Assembly (NCBI GenBank): GCA_009777515.1 | Contig: WRLR01000022.1 | Coordinates: 1-45,678 of the forward strand | Reading direction: 5' to 3' | Length of the DNA: 45,678 bases | Source of the DNA: Oscillospiraceae bacterium | Lineage (GTDB): Bacteria; Bacillota; Clostridia; WRLR01 | Part shown: positions 16,220 to 24,389 of the stretch, piece by piece | Layout of the letters: every line of letters starts with the position of its first letter | Numbering within the stretch: the stretch's first letter is position 1 | Made by a program: the position numbers and the translations under genes | The notes under the pieces: generated by a model | The model's input: only the letters and a program-made list of their open reading frames with translations | Database searches by the model: none | Told to the model about the DNA's origin: nothing

Positions 16220-17887
16220 ATGGATGCGTGCGCCATTGAAACGCTTGACGCCGTATGTGGGCTGAACGCGGACTTCCATAAAGCGGAAGGCCGCAAAAAG
16301 GTCGCGCGGGTGCTCACGTTCGGATGCAAGATGAACGAGAACGACTCCGAAAAGATCATGGGCCTGCTTGTCAGGATGGGCTTTGACATAGAGCCGTCCC
16401 CGGCTTCCGGTAAGTTTGGCAACCCTTCGCCCCTGGGCTCGCTCGGGGGCATTTACGAAGAAAAAGACTTATCCGATCGATCATTTCCCGATCTTGTTAT
16501 TCTCAATACCTGTTGCGTCCGAGGGAATGCGGAACAGCGTTTTTATGGCATACTCGGCTCATTAAAAAGGTACAAGTCGGACGATCCGTCGCGCGTGCTG
16601 GCCGTTTGCGGCTGCATGATGCAAGAGGAATCGGCTGTTTCCAAGATAAAAAAACAATACGGCTATGTGGACTTTGTCTTCGGTACGAGGGCTATCTCGT
16701 CGCTGCCGTCGCTGCTGCACGGGGCGTACCTAAAGCATGAAAACGAGCGGCGCGACAAAAATGGGCGGCGTGATAAAAATGAACGGCGCAAGGCGGGCCC
16801 CATCCCCGTTTCCAACGACATTGCGGGCGCGGGTATGGAGGACGGTCTCCCCATGAGCCGCAAGGCCCCACCGCTGGCGCTCGTGAGCGTCATGAATGGC
16901 TGCGACAATTTTTGCTCATACTGCATCGTGCCATATGTGAGGGGCAGGGAACAGAGCAGATCGCCCGAGTCTATCGCCAGGGAGGTCGAGCTGCTCGCGT
17001 CGGAGGGGTACCGGGAAATAACGCTGCTGGGGCAAAACGTCAATTCATATGGCGGAGGCGCCAATGTTGGCGCCGCAAGCGGTGTTGCTAATAATGATGC
17101 CGCAAGCTGCGTTGCCAATATTGACGCTACCACATCTGCCCAATCGGCCGCAGCATACGGCGATTTCGCCGGGCTGCTGGCGCGCCTTTCAACCATAGAC
17201 GGCATATGGCGCATCCGTTTCATGACGTCGCATCCCAAGGACCTTTCGGACAGGCTCATATACGCGATCAGGGATTTGGACGCGGTCTGCCCGCAGCTCC
17301 ACCTGCCGGTCCAGTCCGGCAGCACCCAGGTGCTGGAGAGGATGAACAGAGGCTACAGCCGGGACGAGTACATCGCATTGACGCGCAAAGTCAGGGATGC
17401 CGTGCCGGACATCACGCTGACGACCGATGTGATCGTCGGCTTCCCAGGCGAGAGCGAAAGGGATTTTGACGATACGCTGGGCCTGGTTGACGAGGTGGGG
17501 TTCGACCTCGCCTATACGTTTATTTTTTCCCCGCGCGAGGGGACGGCGGCTGCGGGTTTCGGCGGCCGCGTCCATGAAGCGGTGGTGAAAGACAGGTTTG
17601 AGAGGCTGCAAAAGCTCCAGAACAAAATCAGTTATGACAAAAACCTGGCCGCGATCGGCAACATTTATGAAGTGCTGTGTGAAGGCGCCAGCAAAACGAA
17701 CAAGGCGCGCCTCACGGGCAGGACGCCGGGGGGCAAGGTAGTAAACTTCCGGATCGGCGGCGACGCCGCCACCTCTCGCGATCCTGCGCGCCTCGCGGAG
17801 GGCCGCATAGGCAAGCTCGTGCGCGTCCGCATCGAGGAGGCCCATACATGGTCGCTGGACGGCGCGGAGGCGCCGGATTTCGCGTAA
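16220..17887 (+). CDS. miaB: tRNA-2-methylthio-N6-dimethylallyladenosine synthase
   Basis: MiaB adds the 2-methylthio group to i6A37 of tRNAs reading UNN codons; miaA, which makes i6A, is further down the same strand. The N-terminal cluster cysteines are Cys36 (GCKMN), Cys98 (NTCC) and Cys132 (CGC). The radical-SAM triad is Cys228, Cys232 and Cys235 (CDNFCSYC). A TRAM domain ends the protein. At 555 aa it is about 100 residues longer than usual. The extra length sits in three low-complexity insertions: around residues 55-80, 176-195 (a 6-residue unit, ERRDKN) and 281-307 (a 9-residue unit copied from the QNVNSYG motif). All cysteines are kept, so activity is expected. No clear ribosome binding site precedes the ATG; it starts 5 bases after the previous stop. 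Confidence 0.94.
   Translation: MDACAIETLDAVCGLNADFHKAEGRKKVARVLTFGCKMNENDSEKIMGLLVRMGFDIEPSPASGKFGNPSPLGSLGGIYEEKDLSDRSFPDLVILNTCCVRGNAEQRFYGILGSLKRYKSDDPSRVLAVCGCMMQEESAVSKIKKQYGYVDFVFGTRAISSLPSLLHGAYLKHENERRDKNGRRDKNERRKAGPIPVSNDIAGAGMEDGLPMSRKAPPLALVSVMNGCDNFCSYCIVPYVRGREQSRSPESIAREVELLASEGYREITLLGQNVNSYGGGANVGAASGVANNDAASCVANIDATTSAQSAAAYGDFAGLLARLSTIDGIWRIRFMTSHPKDLSDRLIYAIRDLDAVCPQLHLPVQSGSTQVLERMNRGYSRDEYIALTRKVRDAVPDITLTTDVIVGFPGESERDFDDTLGLVDEVGFDLAYTFIFSPREGTAAAGFGGRVHEAVVKDRFERLQKLQNKISYDKNLAAIGNIYEVLCEGASKTNKARLTGRTPGGKVVNFRIGGDAATSRDPARLAEGRIGKLVRVRIEEAHTWSLDGAEAPDFA
16745..16792 (+). repeat. 18-bp in-frame tandem repeat in miaB
   Basis: Units at 16745-16762 and 16763-16780, plus a partial third, encode ERRDKN, GRRDKN and ERRKAG. 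They sit between the N-terminal methylthiotransferase domain and the radical-SAM domain, in a region that varies between family members. Confidence 0.88.
17033..17140 (+). repeat. 27-bp in-frame tandem repeat in miaB, seeded by the QNVNSYG motif
   Basis: Three 27-base units (17060-17086, 17087-17113, 17114-17140) encode ANVGAASGV, ANNDAASCV and ANIDATTSA. The preceding native codons (17033-17059, QNVNSYGGG) align with them codon by codon, most clearly at Asn-Val. The array therefore looks like copies of the conserved motif that later lost its constraints. Confidence 0.75.
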
Positions 17888-17911
17888 TATATATCGCTTA
17901 GGAGCAGTGTA

Positions 17912-20692
17912 TTGACCGGACTTACGCCAATGATGCGTCAATATACGGAAGTCAAAGAGCGCTACGCCGACTGCGTTTTGTTCTACCGCCTCGGCGATTT
18001 TTACGAAATGTTTTTTGAGGACGCGCTCACCGCTTCCCGCGAACTGGAGATCGCCCTGACGGGCAAAGACTGCGGGCTCGATGAGCGCGCTCCGATGTGC
18101 GGGGTGCCGTACCACGCCCTGGACGGCTATTTGACGCGCCTTGTCGCCAAAGGCTACAAGGTGGCGATATGCGAACAGACGGAAGATCCGAAAACATCGA
18201 AGGGGCTTGTGGGCCGGGAAGTAGTCCGCGTCGTGACGCCTGGCACGGTTCTGGAGCCGCAGCTCCTGGACGACAACTCGAATGCATATTTGATGAGCGT
18301 GTATAAGGACGGGGCGCATGTGGGGCTCGCCGTGACCGATCTGTCCACCGGGATGCTGCATACCGCGCAAATAGACTGGGGCAACACGGACGCGAAGCTG
18401 ATTGACGAAATATCAAAATTTGGCCCCAGGGAGATTGTCGCGAACCCCGGTTTCTTTTCGGACACGGGTTTTTACCATAGCTATACCGCGAAGTTCGATA
18501 TATACACCTCAGAGCTGCCGCCGGAATACTTTGACGAGGGCCAAGCGCGCGAGCGCATCGCCGCGCTGCATGCAGCGCGTGGCAGAGAGGCGCCTTTGGG
18601 TAACGAAGAGACATCTTTGGGCAGCGGAGAGGCGATACCACCAGAAGCGCATGGGAGCGACGTCGAGGCGGTTTCACCCGAAGTGCTCGCAGGCGCAACG
18701 GATTCCCCACAAAGTAACGACATGGCGGATTTCGCATACGGCGGTGGTTCGGATTTGCCGCCGCTGTGCGCGCGCGCGACGGGCTCTTTGCTGCGCTATC
18801 TGGACGACACGCAAAAACGCGCCCTGGGCCATTTTTCGCGGGTCATGCAGTACAGGCTCGAGACATATATGATGATCGACGCAGCATCTCGCCGCAACCT
18901 GGAGATCTCTGAAACGATCAAGAACCGCACGCGCCAGGGATCCTTATTAGACGTTGTGGACAGGACGCTGACGCCGCCGGGCGCCAGGCTGCTTAAAAAC
19001 TGGCTGGCACAGCCTCTGCTCGACATAGCGGAAATCGAGGCGCGGCACGGCGCCGTGGGCGAGCTGCGCGACGGCTATATTTTGCGCACGGGGCTACGCG
19101 AGCGGCTGCGGCGCATACGCGACATTGAGCGCCTGATATCGCGCGCGGCCCTCGGCAACGTCACCTGCCGCGACCTGCTCTCGCTCAGAAATTCCATCAA
19201 TGAGGTGCCGGGCGTCAAGGCGGCGCTCGCGCCTGCCGAGGCGGGGCTGCTGCGGAGCATATGGGGCGATCTGGACGAGCTCATGGACATATCTGGGCTA
19301 ATCGGCCGGGCCATATCGGAGGACGCGCCGCTGTCGCTTAAAGATGGTAATATCATCCGCGACGGCTACAACAGCGAGGTGGACGGGTACCGCGCCGCAG
19401 CGCGCGACGGTAAATCGTGGCTCACGGCGCTGGAAAAGAAGGAGCGCGAGAGCACGGGCATAAAAACAATGAAAATCGGGTACAACCGGGTTTTCGGCTA
19501 TTACTTTGAAATCACCAACCCATATAAGCACCTGGCGCCGCCCGGCTTTGTCCGGCGGCAGACATTGGCAAACGGCGAGCGCTATATTTCCGACGAGCTA
19601 AAAAAACTGGAGGACACGATCCTGGGCGCGGAGGAGCGCCTGGCTTCGGTCGAGCTGGAGCTCTTTAACGAAGTGAGGCATATTGTCGCATCGCAGGCGG
19701 AACGTATCAAAAAAACAGCCCGGGCCCTGGCCGAGCTGGACGTGCTGGCCGCGTTCGCGGAGCTTGCCGAGCGCGAGAACTATTGCCGCCCGGCAATGAA
19801 CCGGGACGGGGTCATTGTCATCAAGGAGGGCCGACACCCGGTCGTGGAGAAGGCGCTGGGCCGTGAAAACTTTGTACCCAACGATGTCTATCTGGACACC
19901 GGGGAGAACCGCACATCGATCATAACGGGCCCCAATATGGCCGGGAAGTCGACGTATATGCGGCAGATAGCCCTGACCGTGCTGCTGGCGCAGGCAGGGA
20001 GCTTTGTCCCCGCCATGGAGGCGGACATAGGCATAACGGACAGGATTTTTACGCGGGTGGGCGCGGCTGACGACCTGGCGGCGGGGCAGAGCACATTCAT
20101 GGCGGAAATGGCCGAGGTGTCCAATATCCTGTCCAACGCCACGCCCAACAGCCTTATTATTTTGGACGAGATTGGGCGCGGGACGAGCACGTTCGACGGG
20201 CTGTCCATCGCCTGGGCCGTCGTCGAATTTATCAACGACAAGGCGCGGATAGGCGCGAGGACATTGTTTTCCACGCACTACCACGAACTGACCGAGCTTT
20301 CGGGGAAGCTGGAGGGCGTGAACAACTATTGCGTCACCGTCTCGGACAGCGGGGGCGGCATACGCTTTTTGAGGAAGATAGCCAAAGGCGGCGCCGACGG
20401 GAGCTATGGCATCGAGGTCGCAAAGCTCGCGGGGCTGCCCATGTCTGTGACGGAGCGAGCGTCGGCGCTTTTGAAGGAGCTGGAGGACGCGGACATCAGC
20501 AAAAAAGCGGCCCGCATGCGCAGGGCGCCAAGGCCGGTGGACGGCCAGGTGGACTTCCTGTCCGCAGTAGACGAGCCCAAGCGCGAGAGGGAGGCCATTT
20601 CGGCGCTGCGCGAAATGGACATTACCCGGCTCACCCCCATGGACGCTCTGAATTTCGTCTATTCGATCCAGCAAAAACTCAAACTGGAATAA
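17912..20692 (+). CDS. mutS: DNA mismatch repair protein MutS
   Basis: MutS recognises mismatches and recruits MutL. The mismatch-reading Phe30-Tyr31-Glu32 is present, as are Walker A (GPNMAGKST, 673-681, Lys679) and Walker B (Asp752-Glu753 in LDEIGRGTSTFDG). The C-terminal helix-turn-helix region follows. At 926 aa it is roughly 65-70 residues longer than standard MutS. The excess is a Gly/Glu/Pro/Ser-rich insertion (about residues 220-285) between the connector and lever domains, built of tandem repeats. Translation starts at TTG 17912, after TAGGAGCAG; no ATG is nearby in frame. mutL follows after 22 bases. The insertion is at a domain boundary, so function is probably kept. Confidence 0.97.
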   Translation: MTGLTPMMRQYTEVKERYADCVLFYRLGDFYEMFFEDALTASRELEIALTGKDCGLDERAPMCGVPYHALDGYLTRLVAKGYKVAICEQTEDPKTSKGLVGREVVRVVTPGTVLEPQLLDDNSNAYLMSVYKDGAHVGLAVTDLSTGMLHTAQIDWGNTDAKLIDEISKFGPREIVANPGFFSDTGFYHSYTAKFDIYTSELPPEYFDEGQARERIAALHAARGREAPLGNEETSLGSGEAIPPEAHGSDVEAVSPEVLAGATDSPQSNDMADFAYGGGSDLPPLCARATGSLLRYLDDTQKRALGHFSRVMQYRLETYMMIDAASRRNLEISETIKNRTRQGSLLDVVDRTLTPPGARLLKNWLAQPLLDIAEIEARHGAVGELRDGYILRTGLRERLRRIRDIERLISRAALGNVTCRDLLSLRNSINEVPGVKAALAPAEAGLLRSIWGDLDELMDISGLIGRAISEDAPLSLKDGNIIRDGYNSEVDGYRAAARDGKSWLTALEKKERESTGIKTMKIGYNRVFGYYFEITNPYKHLAPPGFVRRQTLANGERYISDELKKLEDTILGAEERLASVELELFNEVRHIVASQAERIKKTARALAELDVLAAFAELAERENYCRPAMNRDGVIVIKEGRHPVVEKALGRENFVPNDVYLDTGENRTSIITGPNMAGKSTYMRQIALTVLLAQAGSFVPAMEADIGITDRIFTRVGAADDLAAGQSTFMAEMAEVSNILSNATPNSLIILDEIGRGTSTFDGLSIAWAVVEFINDKARIGARTLFSTHYHELTELSGKLEGVNNYCVTVSDSGGGIRFLRKIAKGGADGSYGIEVAKLAGLPMSVTERASALLKELEDADISKKAARMRRAPRPVDGQVDFLSAVDEPKREREAISALREMDITRLTPMDALNFVYSIQQKLKLE
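18572..18700 (+). repeat. Nested in-frame tandem repeats in mutS (21-bp and 36-bp units)
   Basis: Three 21-base units (18572-18592, 18593-18613, 18614-18634) encode AARGREA, PLGNEET and SLGSGEA; the first is plausibly native. Two 36-base units then follow, overlapping the last (18629-18664 and 18665-18700), beginning EAIPPEA and EAVSPEV. Confidence 0.78.
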
Positions 20693-20714
20693 TTTTAAAC
20701 GGGGCATATGACAA

Positions 20715-22910
20715 ATGGGAAAAATCATCGTGCTCGACGAGGATACCGCCAACCGCATCGCTGCGGGCGAAGTGGTGGAGAGGCCCGCGTCGATTGTCAA
20801 GGAGCTGGTTGAAAACTCGCTTGACGCGGGCGCGCGAAACATTTCCATAGATATCCGCAAGGGCGGTATCGCGTCCATCACTGTCAGCGACGACGGCGAG
20901 GGCTTCTATGACGACGACGTGCTGCTCGCCTTCGAGCGCTACGCCACAAGCAAGCTGCGCTCTGCGGAAGACTTGGAACATGTGGAAACGCTGGGGTTTC
21001 GCGGCGAGGCGCTGCCCAGCATCGCGTCCGTTTCAAAGGTGAGGCTGCTGACCAGGCGGAGGGGCAGCGATTATGGCAGGTTGGTGGAGATCCACGGGGG
21101 GAGGCTGGTTAGGGACGAGGCGGCAGGCTGCCCGTATGGCACGTCGATAAGCGTAACCGATCTGTTTTATAATTTGCCGGCTCGATATAAGTTTTTAAAG
21201 AAGGACGCCGCAGAGGCCGCGCAAATATCCGAGCTGGTGGGGCGGCTCGCCGTCGGGAGGCCCGACATATCGTTTACGCTGACGACGCAAAGCGCGCAGG
21301 TCCTGCATACGCAAGGCGGCGGCGACCCGGAAGATGCGATATTCGCCGTGTTTGGCAAGGAGACGTTGATGGGCCTGGCGAGGATGGGCGCGGGGCCGGC
21401 GGCAGAACCGACAGTTGGGCCGGCGGCGGGGCTGACAGCAGGGCCGCTGATGGGACAGTCGGCGAGTTCAGCGGCAGGGCAGTCGGCGGGGCATTTGGTT
21501 GGACAGGCGCATTATTCCATATCAGGCTATCTTGGGAAGCCGGGCGCCGCAAGGGCGAACCGAAACTACCAGTTATTTTATGTAAACGGGCGGTTGATAA
21601 GAAACCGGATCATCTACGCCGCCGTTGAGGAAGCTTATAAATCGCATATGCCGAGCAGGCGCTTTCCCGTCGTGATATTGTATATTGCGGTCGTGGCTTC
21701 GCTGGTTGACGTTAACGCGCACCCCGCGAAGACCGAAGTGCGCTTCCAGAGCGAGGGCGATCTGTTCCGCGCAGTCTACCATGCCGTCGAGTCGGGGTTG
21801 CGCGGGATGGGGGCCGGGGCGCAGGTTGTCGCTCCCGAGCAAGCCGTGTTGCCTGGTCAGACTGCGCAGTCCGCGCAAGCTGTGCCGCCTGGGCAGACTG
21901 CTGCTCCCGAGCAAGCCGTGTTGCCTGGTCAGACTGCGCAGTCCGCGCAAGCTGCGCCGCCAGCGCAGACTACACAGCCCACGCAAGCTGCGCCGCATTT
22001 GAAGACCGCGCAGTCTGTGCCGCCTGGGCAGACCGCGCATTCTATGCCGCCCGCAGAGTATACGGCGCCGGAACAGATGACCGTAGCAGCGTACGCCCCT
22101 GTTTATGCGATAATGCCCGCGCTTATGTATAACAAAGAGCCTGAATATGAGCCGGAACCAGTTACAAAGCCGCTGTCCGCAGCGCCAGCGCCGGACACAG
22201 CGCCAGCGTTAGCTGCAGCGCCGTCCCCGTCAACCGCAGCGATGGCGCTGTCCGCAGCGCCGGAGCCCGTTGCGCCGCCGCCAGCCGAGTCGCAGCAAGC
22301 AATGGCGCCGTCCGCGCCGGTCGGCGGGGCGCTATACATCGGGCAACTGTTCGGCACATATCTAATGTTTGAGTGCGGCGGCTCGCTCGTACTGATAGAT
22401 CAGCATGCGGCGCATGAGCGCATGCTCTTTGAACGCATAAAAAAGCAATATGAAAAAAGCGCCGTCTCGCGGCAAATGCTGCTCGAGTCCGTGACGGTCA
22501 GCCTCCTACCGGATGAAATGCTGTTTGTGCGCGAAAACAGGGCGTTCCTTGAAAAGGCCGGCTTCGTCTTTGAGGAGTTCGGGCGCGACGCGGTGATATT
22601 GCGCGAAGCGCCGCTTTATATGGAGCGAGTGGACATAAAAGAGTTTTTTCTGGACGCGTTGGAAATCGTCAGGCGGGATCGCCGCTTGGGAAAGGGCGCG
22701 GGCGAGTCGGCGGCCGCGAACGACCACGTTCTGTACCAAATAGCGTGCAAAGCGGCCGTAAAGGGGAACAGGCGCCTGTCGCATTCAGAAGCGGAGGCGC
22801 TGATGGGCGCCCTGGACGCGTTGCCAAAACCGCTGACATGCCCGCACGGCAGGCCGCTGGTGGTCACAATGACAAAAAAAGAACTGGACAAAAAATTTCG
22901 CCGCCTATAG
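20715..22910 (+). CDS. mutL: DNA mismatch repair protein MutL (endonuclease type)
   Basis: MutL couples MutS recognition to strand incision. The GHKL ATPase domain is intact: Glu33/Asn34 in ELVENSLDAGA, DDGEG at 59-63 and GFRGEA. The C-terminal endonuclease motif DQHAAHERMLFE begins at Asp562, and CPHGRP at 709-714 completes the metal site, so this is the nicking type found in bacteria without MutH. At 731 aa it is long. Two repeat arrays explain this: five 8-residue units inside the N-terminal half (227-266), and a Pro/Gln/Ala linker (about 370-535) with a 24-residue duplication. The ATG at 20715 lies 22 bases after mutS; upstream GGGGC is only a fair ribosome binding site. Confidence 0.96.
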   Translation: MGKIIVLDEDTANRIAAGEVVERPASIVKELVENSLDAGARNISIDIRKGGIASITVSDDGEGFYDDDVLLAFERYATSKLRSAEDLEHVETLGFRGEALPSIASVSKVRLLTRRRGSDYGRLVEIHGGRLVRDEAAGCPYGTSISVTDLFYNLPARYKFLKKDAAEAAQISELVGRLAVGRPDISFTLTTQSAQVLHTQGGGDPEDAIFAVFGKETLMGLARMGAGPAAEPTVGPAAGLTAGPLMGQSASSAAGQSAGHLVGQAHYSISGYLGKPGAARANRNYQLFYVNGRLIRNRIIYAAVEEAYKSHMPSRRFPVVILYIAVVASLVDVNAHPAKTEVRFQSEGDLFRAVYHAVESGLRGMGAGAQVVAPEQAVLPGQTAQSAQAVPPGQTAAPEQAVLPGQTAQSAQAAPPAQTTQPTQAAPHLKTAQSVPPGQTAHSMPPAEYTAPEQMTVAAYAPVYAIMPALMYNKEPEYEPEPVTKPLSAAPAPDTAPALAAAPSPSTAAMALSAAPEPVAPPPAESQQAMAPSAPVGGALYIGQLFGTYLMFECGGSLVLIDQHAAHERMLFERIKKQYEKSAVSRQMLLESVTVSLLPDEMLFVRENRAFLEKAGFVFEEFGRDAVILREAPLYMERVDIKEFFLDALEIVRRDRRLGKGAGESAAANDHVLYQIACKAAVKGNRRLSHSEAEALMGALDALPKPLTCPHGRPLVVTMTKKELDKKFRRL
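21393..21512 (+). repeat. 24-bp in-frame tandem repeat (5 units) in the MutL N-terminal region
   Basis: Five consecutive 24-base units encode GPAAEPTV, GPAAGLTA, GPLMGQSA, SSAAGQSA and GHLVGQAH. They lie between the ATPase core and the transducer segment (YSISGYLGKP), where ordinary MutL proteins have a short loop. Confidence 0.85.
21831..21974 (+). repeat. 72-bp in-frame tandem duplication in the MutL linker
   Basis: Two 72-base units (21831-21902 and 21903-21974) differ at only a few positions, mostly near the 3' end. They encode two copies of a 24-residue segment starting APEQAVLPGQTAQSA. Weaker echoes of PGQT and QAAP continue to about 22040. The near identity implies a recent event. Confidence 0.92.
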
Positions 22911-22918
22911 TATCCCAT

Positions 22919-23926
22919 ATGACATCTATCAAAAATAAAAACCCAACGCATGACATCAGCAATGGTATTGGCCCGACGGCGCCGGAGTCGCCTGTTTGCG
23001 CTGACCCGAAAACTCCGGAGTCGCCTGTTTGCGTTGAGCCAACGGCGCCGGAGATACCCGTTGTCGTCGGCCCGACGGCATCGGGCAAAACGGAATTCGC
23101 AATCGATATGGCGATTGCTATCGGAGCAGAAATTGTATCCGCCGACTCCATGCAGGTATACCGGCACATGGACATCGGTACAGCCAAAGCCACGCCGCAA
23201 GCCCACAAGCGCGTGCCTCACCACATGATAGATGTCGTTGACCCATGCGTACGTTTCAGCGTCGCGGATTATCAAAAAATGGCGCATGCATGCATCGACA
23301 GTATTTTGCGCCGGGGCCGTAGGGTCGTAATCGTCGGCGGAACGGGATTGTACATATCGGCGCTGATAAACAACATCCGCTACCCTCCGCTCGCCTCGGA
23401 TCCAGCCTATCGGGAGCGCCTTGGCCGCATGGCGCGGCAGTCGGGCAACGATAGCTTATATGCCGAGTTAAACGCGGTAGACGCGCAGGCAGCTTCCAGG
23501 ATCCATAAAAACGATCTCAAAAGGATAATCAGGGCCTTGGAAGTCTACCACTGCACGGGCAGGACGATAAGCGAGCATGAGCGCCTCTCGCGCGTGGAAC
23601 CGCCTTTATACCGCTACAGCTTGATCGGGCTGAACGTAGGGCGAGAGGAGCTGTACCGCAGGATAGACGCGCGCGTAGAGGACATGATAAAGAGTGGCCT
23701 GGTCGGGGAAGCCCGGATGCTGTACGATTTTTATGGAAAGTCGGGGACGGCGTCCCAAGCCATTGGCTACAAGGAACTGTTCAACTTTTTCGACGGCAAT
23801 TGCACCCTGGCCGAAGCGGCGGCGCTCATCAAGCGCGAGACGCGGCGATACGCGAAGCGGCAGATGACATGGTTCCGATCCGTGCCGGGCATTAATTGGA
23901 TAGACGCCCCAAACGAAGCGCAATAA
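22919..23926 (+). CDS. miaA: tRNA dimethylallyltransferase
   Basis: MiaA transfers a dimethylallyl group to A37 of tRNAs; MiaB then thiomethylates it. The P-loop GPTASGKT is at residues 51-58 (Lys57). SADSMQVYRHMDIGTAK follows, then the tRNA-binding and C-terminal segments (QAIGYKELF; KRETRRYAKRQMTWFR). The ATG at 22919 is nine bases past the mutL stop. A longer in-frame opening inside mutL exists but looks non-native. At 335 aa it is slightly longer than usual because about 50 residues precede the P-loop, including tandem copies of the P-loop strand itself. No ribosome binding site is obvious, so coupling to mutL translation is likely. Confidence 0.95.
   Translation: MTSIKNKNPTHDISNGIGPTAPESPVCADPKTPESPVCVEPTAPEIPVVVGPTASGKTEFAIDMAIAIGAEIVSADSMQVYRHMDIGTAKATPQAHKRVPHHMIDVVDPCVRFSVADYQKMAHACIDSILRRGRRVVIVGGTGLYISALINNIRYPPLASDPAYRERLGRMARQSGNDSLYAELNAVDAQAASRIHKNDLKRIIRALEVYHCTGRTISEHERLSRVEPPLYRYSLIGLNVGREELYRRIDARVEDMIKSGLVGEARMLYDFYGKSGTASQAIGYKELFNFFDGNCTLAEAAALIKRETRRYAKRQMTWFRSVPGINWIDAPNEAQ
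22982..23080 (+). repeat. 33-bp in-frame tandem repeat in miaA whose last unit is the native P-loop strand
   Basis: Three contiguous 33-base units (22982-23014, 23015-23047, 23048-23080) encode PESPVCADPKT, PESPVCVEPTA and PEIPVVVGPTA. The last runs straight into SGKT, so it is the functional beta strand and P-loop. Even the preceding codons (GIGPTA) look like the tail of a further copy. Confidence 0.88.
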
Positions 23927-23930
23927 AATT

Positions 23931-23962
23931 GCGCGTGCGATGCGCCGTAGAATTGCACGCGC
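23931..23962. repeat. Inverted repeat after miaA
   Basis: GCGCGTGC (23931-23938) and GCACGCGC (23955-23962) form a perfect 8-bp stem with a 16-base loop, four bases after the miaA stop. No T-tract follows on the plus strand, so it is at best a weak terminator. Confidence 0.45.
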
Positions 23963-24023
23963 GGCCATTATAATATACAGATTAATATACGCGCGGTAAA
24001 ATAGCGCGCTCTTTAGAATTGTG

Positions 24024-24052
24024 TTGAATATTATTATCTGTTGTCATATAAT
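24024..24052 (+). promoter_or_regulatory. Promoter of hfq
   Basis: TTGAAT (24024-24029) and a perfect TATAAT (24047-24052) are 17 bases apart, leaving a leader of about 45 bases before hfq. Hfq can thus be made independently of the mutS-mutL-miaA genes. Confidence 0.75.
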
Positions 24053-24103
24053 TTGCGTACAGTCGCCGCGACAGCGGGATATGGCTGACAGGAGGGACGG
24101 ACA

Positions 24104-24361
24104 TTGAATAAACAGGCGCTTAATTTGCAAGATGTTTTTTTGAACCAGGTGCGCAGGGAAAAACTGGCTGTAACAGTTTACATGACTAACGGATATCAGT
24201 TAAAAGGTGTGGTAAGGGGGTTCGACAATTTTACGGTCGTCCTTGACTCCGACGGGAAGCAGCAGTTGATATACAAGCATGCTATATCGACCGTAAGCCC
24301 GCTAAAGCCGGTCAATATGATATTTAATGAAAACGCCGCGCCCGGAAAGGAGCCCGTCTGA
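24104..24361 (+). CDS. hfq: RNA chaperone Hfq
   Basis: Hfq forms hexameric rings that bind small RNAs and mRNAs. The 85-aa protein contains the Sm1 region ([30 protein letters not shown]) in outline, the FDNFTVVL strand, and the Sm2 motif YKHAIS, a common variant of YKHAI(S/T). The C-terminus is short, as in Gram-positive Hfq. Translation starts at TTG 24104, with GGAGGGAC eight bases upstream; no in-frame ATG gives a full-length protein. Location directly after miaA is the conserved order in many bacteria. It converges with lexA, with only 28 bases between stops. Confidence 0.96.
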   Translation: MNKQALNLQDVFLNQVRREKLAVTVYMTNGYQLKGVVRGFDNFTVVLDSDGKQQLIYKHAISTVSPLKPVNMIFNENAAPGKEPV

Positions 24362-24389
24362 CGCGCGCATACGATGGCGGCGCGGAGGC

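Noticed and set aside
17189..18370. 393-codon minus-strand open frame
   Set aside because: Antisense shadow of the miaB/mutS junction; both sense genes have full sets of catalytic motifs.
19598..20881. 427-codon minus-strand open frame
   Set aside because: Antisense shadow of mutS and the mutL start; rich in Arg/His/Pro with no family resemblance.
22745..22918. Upstream extension of miaA inside mutL
   Set aside because: The extra 58 codons overlap the conserved MutL C-terminus out of frame and show no similarity to MiaA; ATG 22919 is the natural start.
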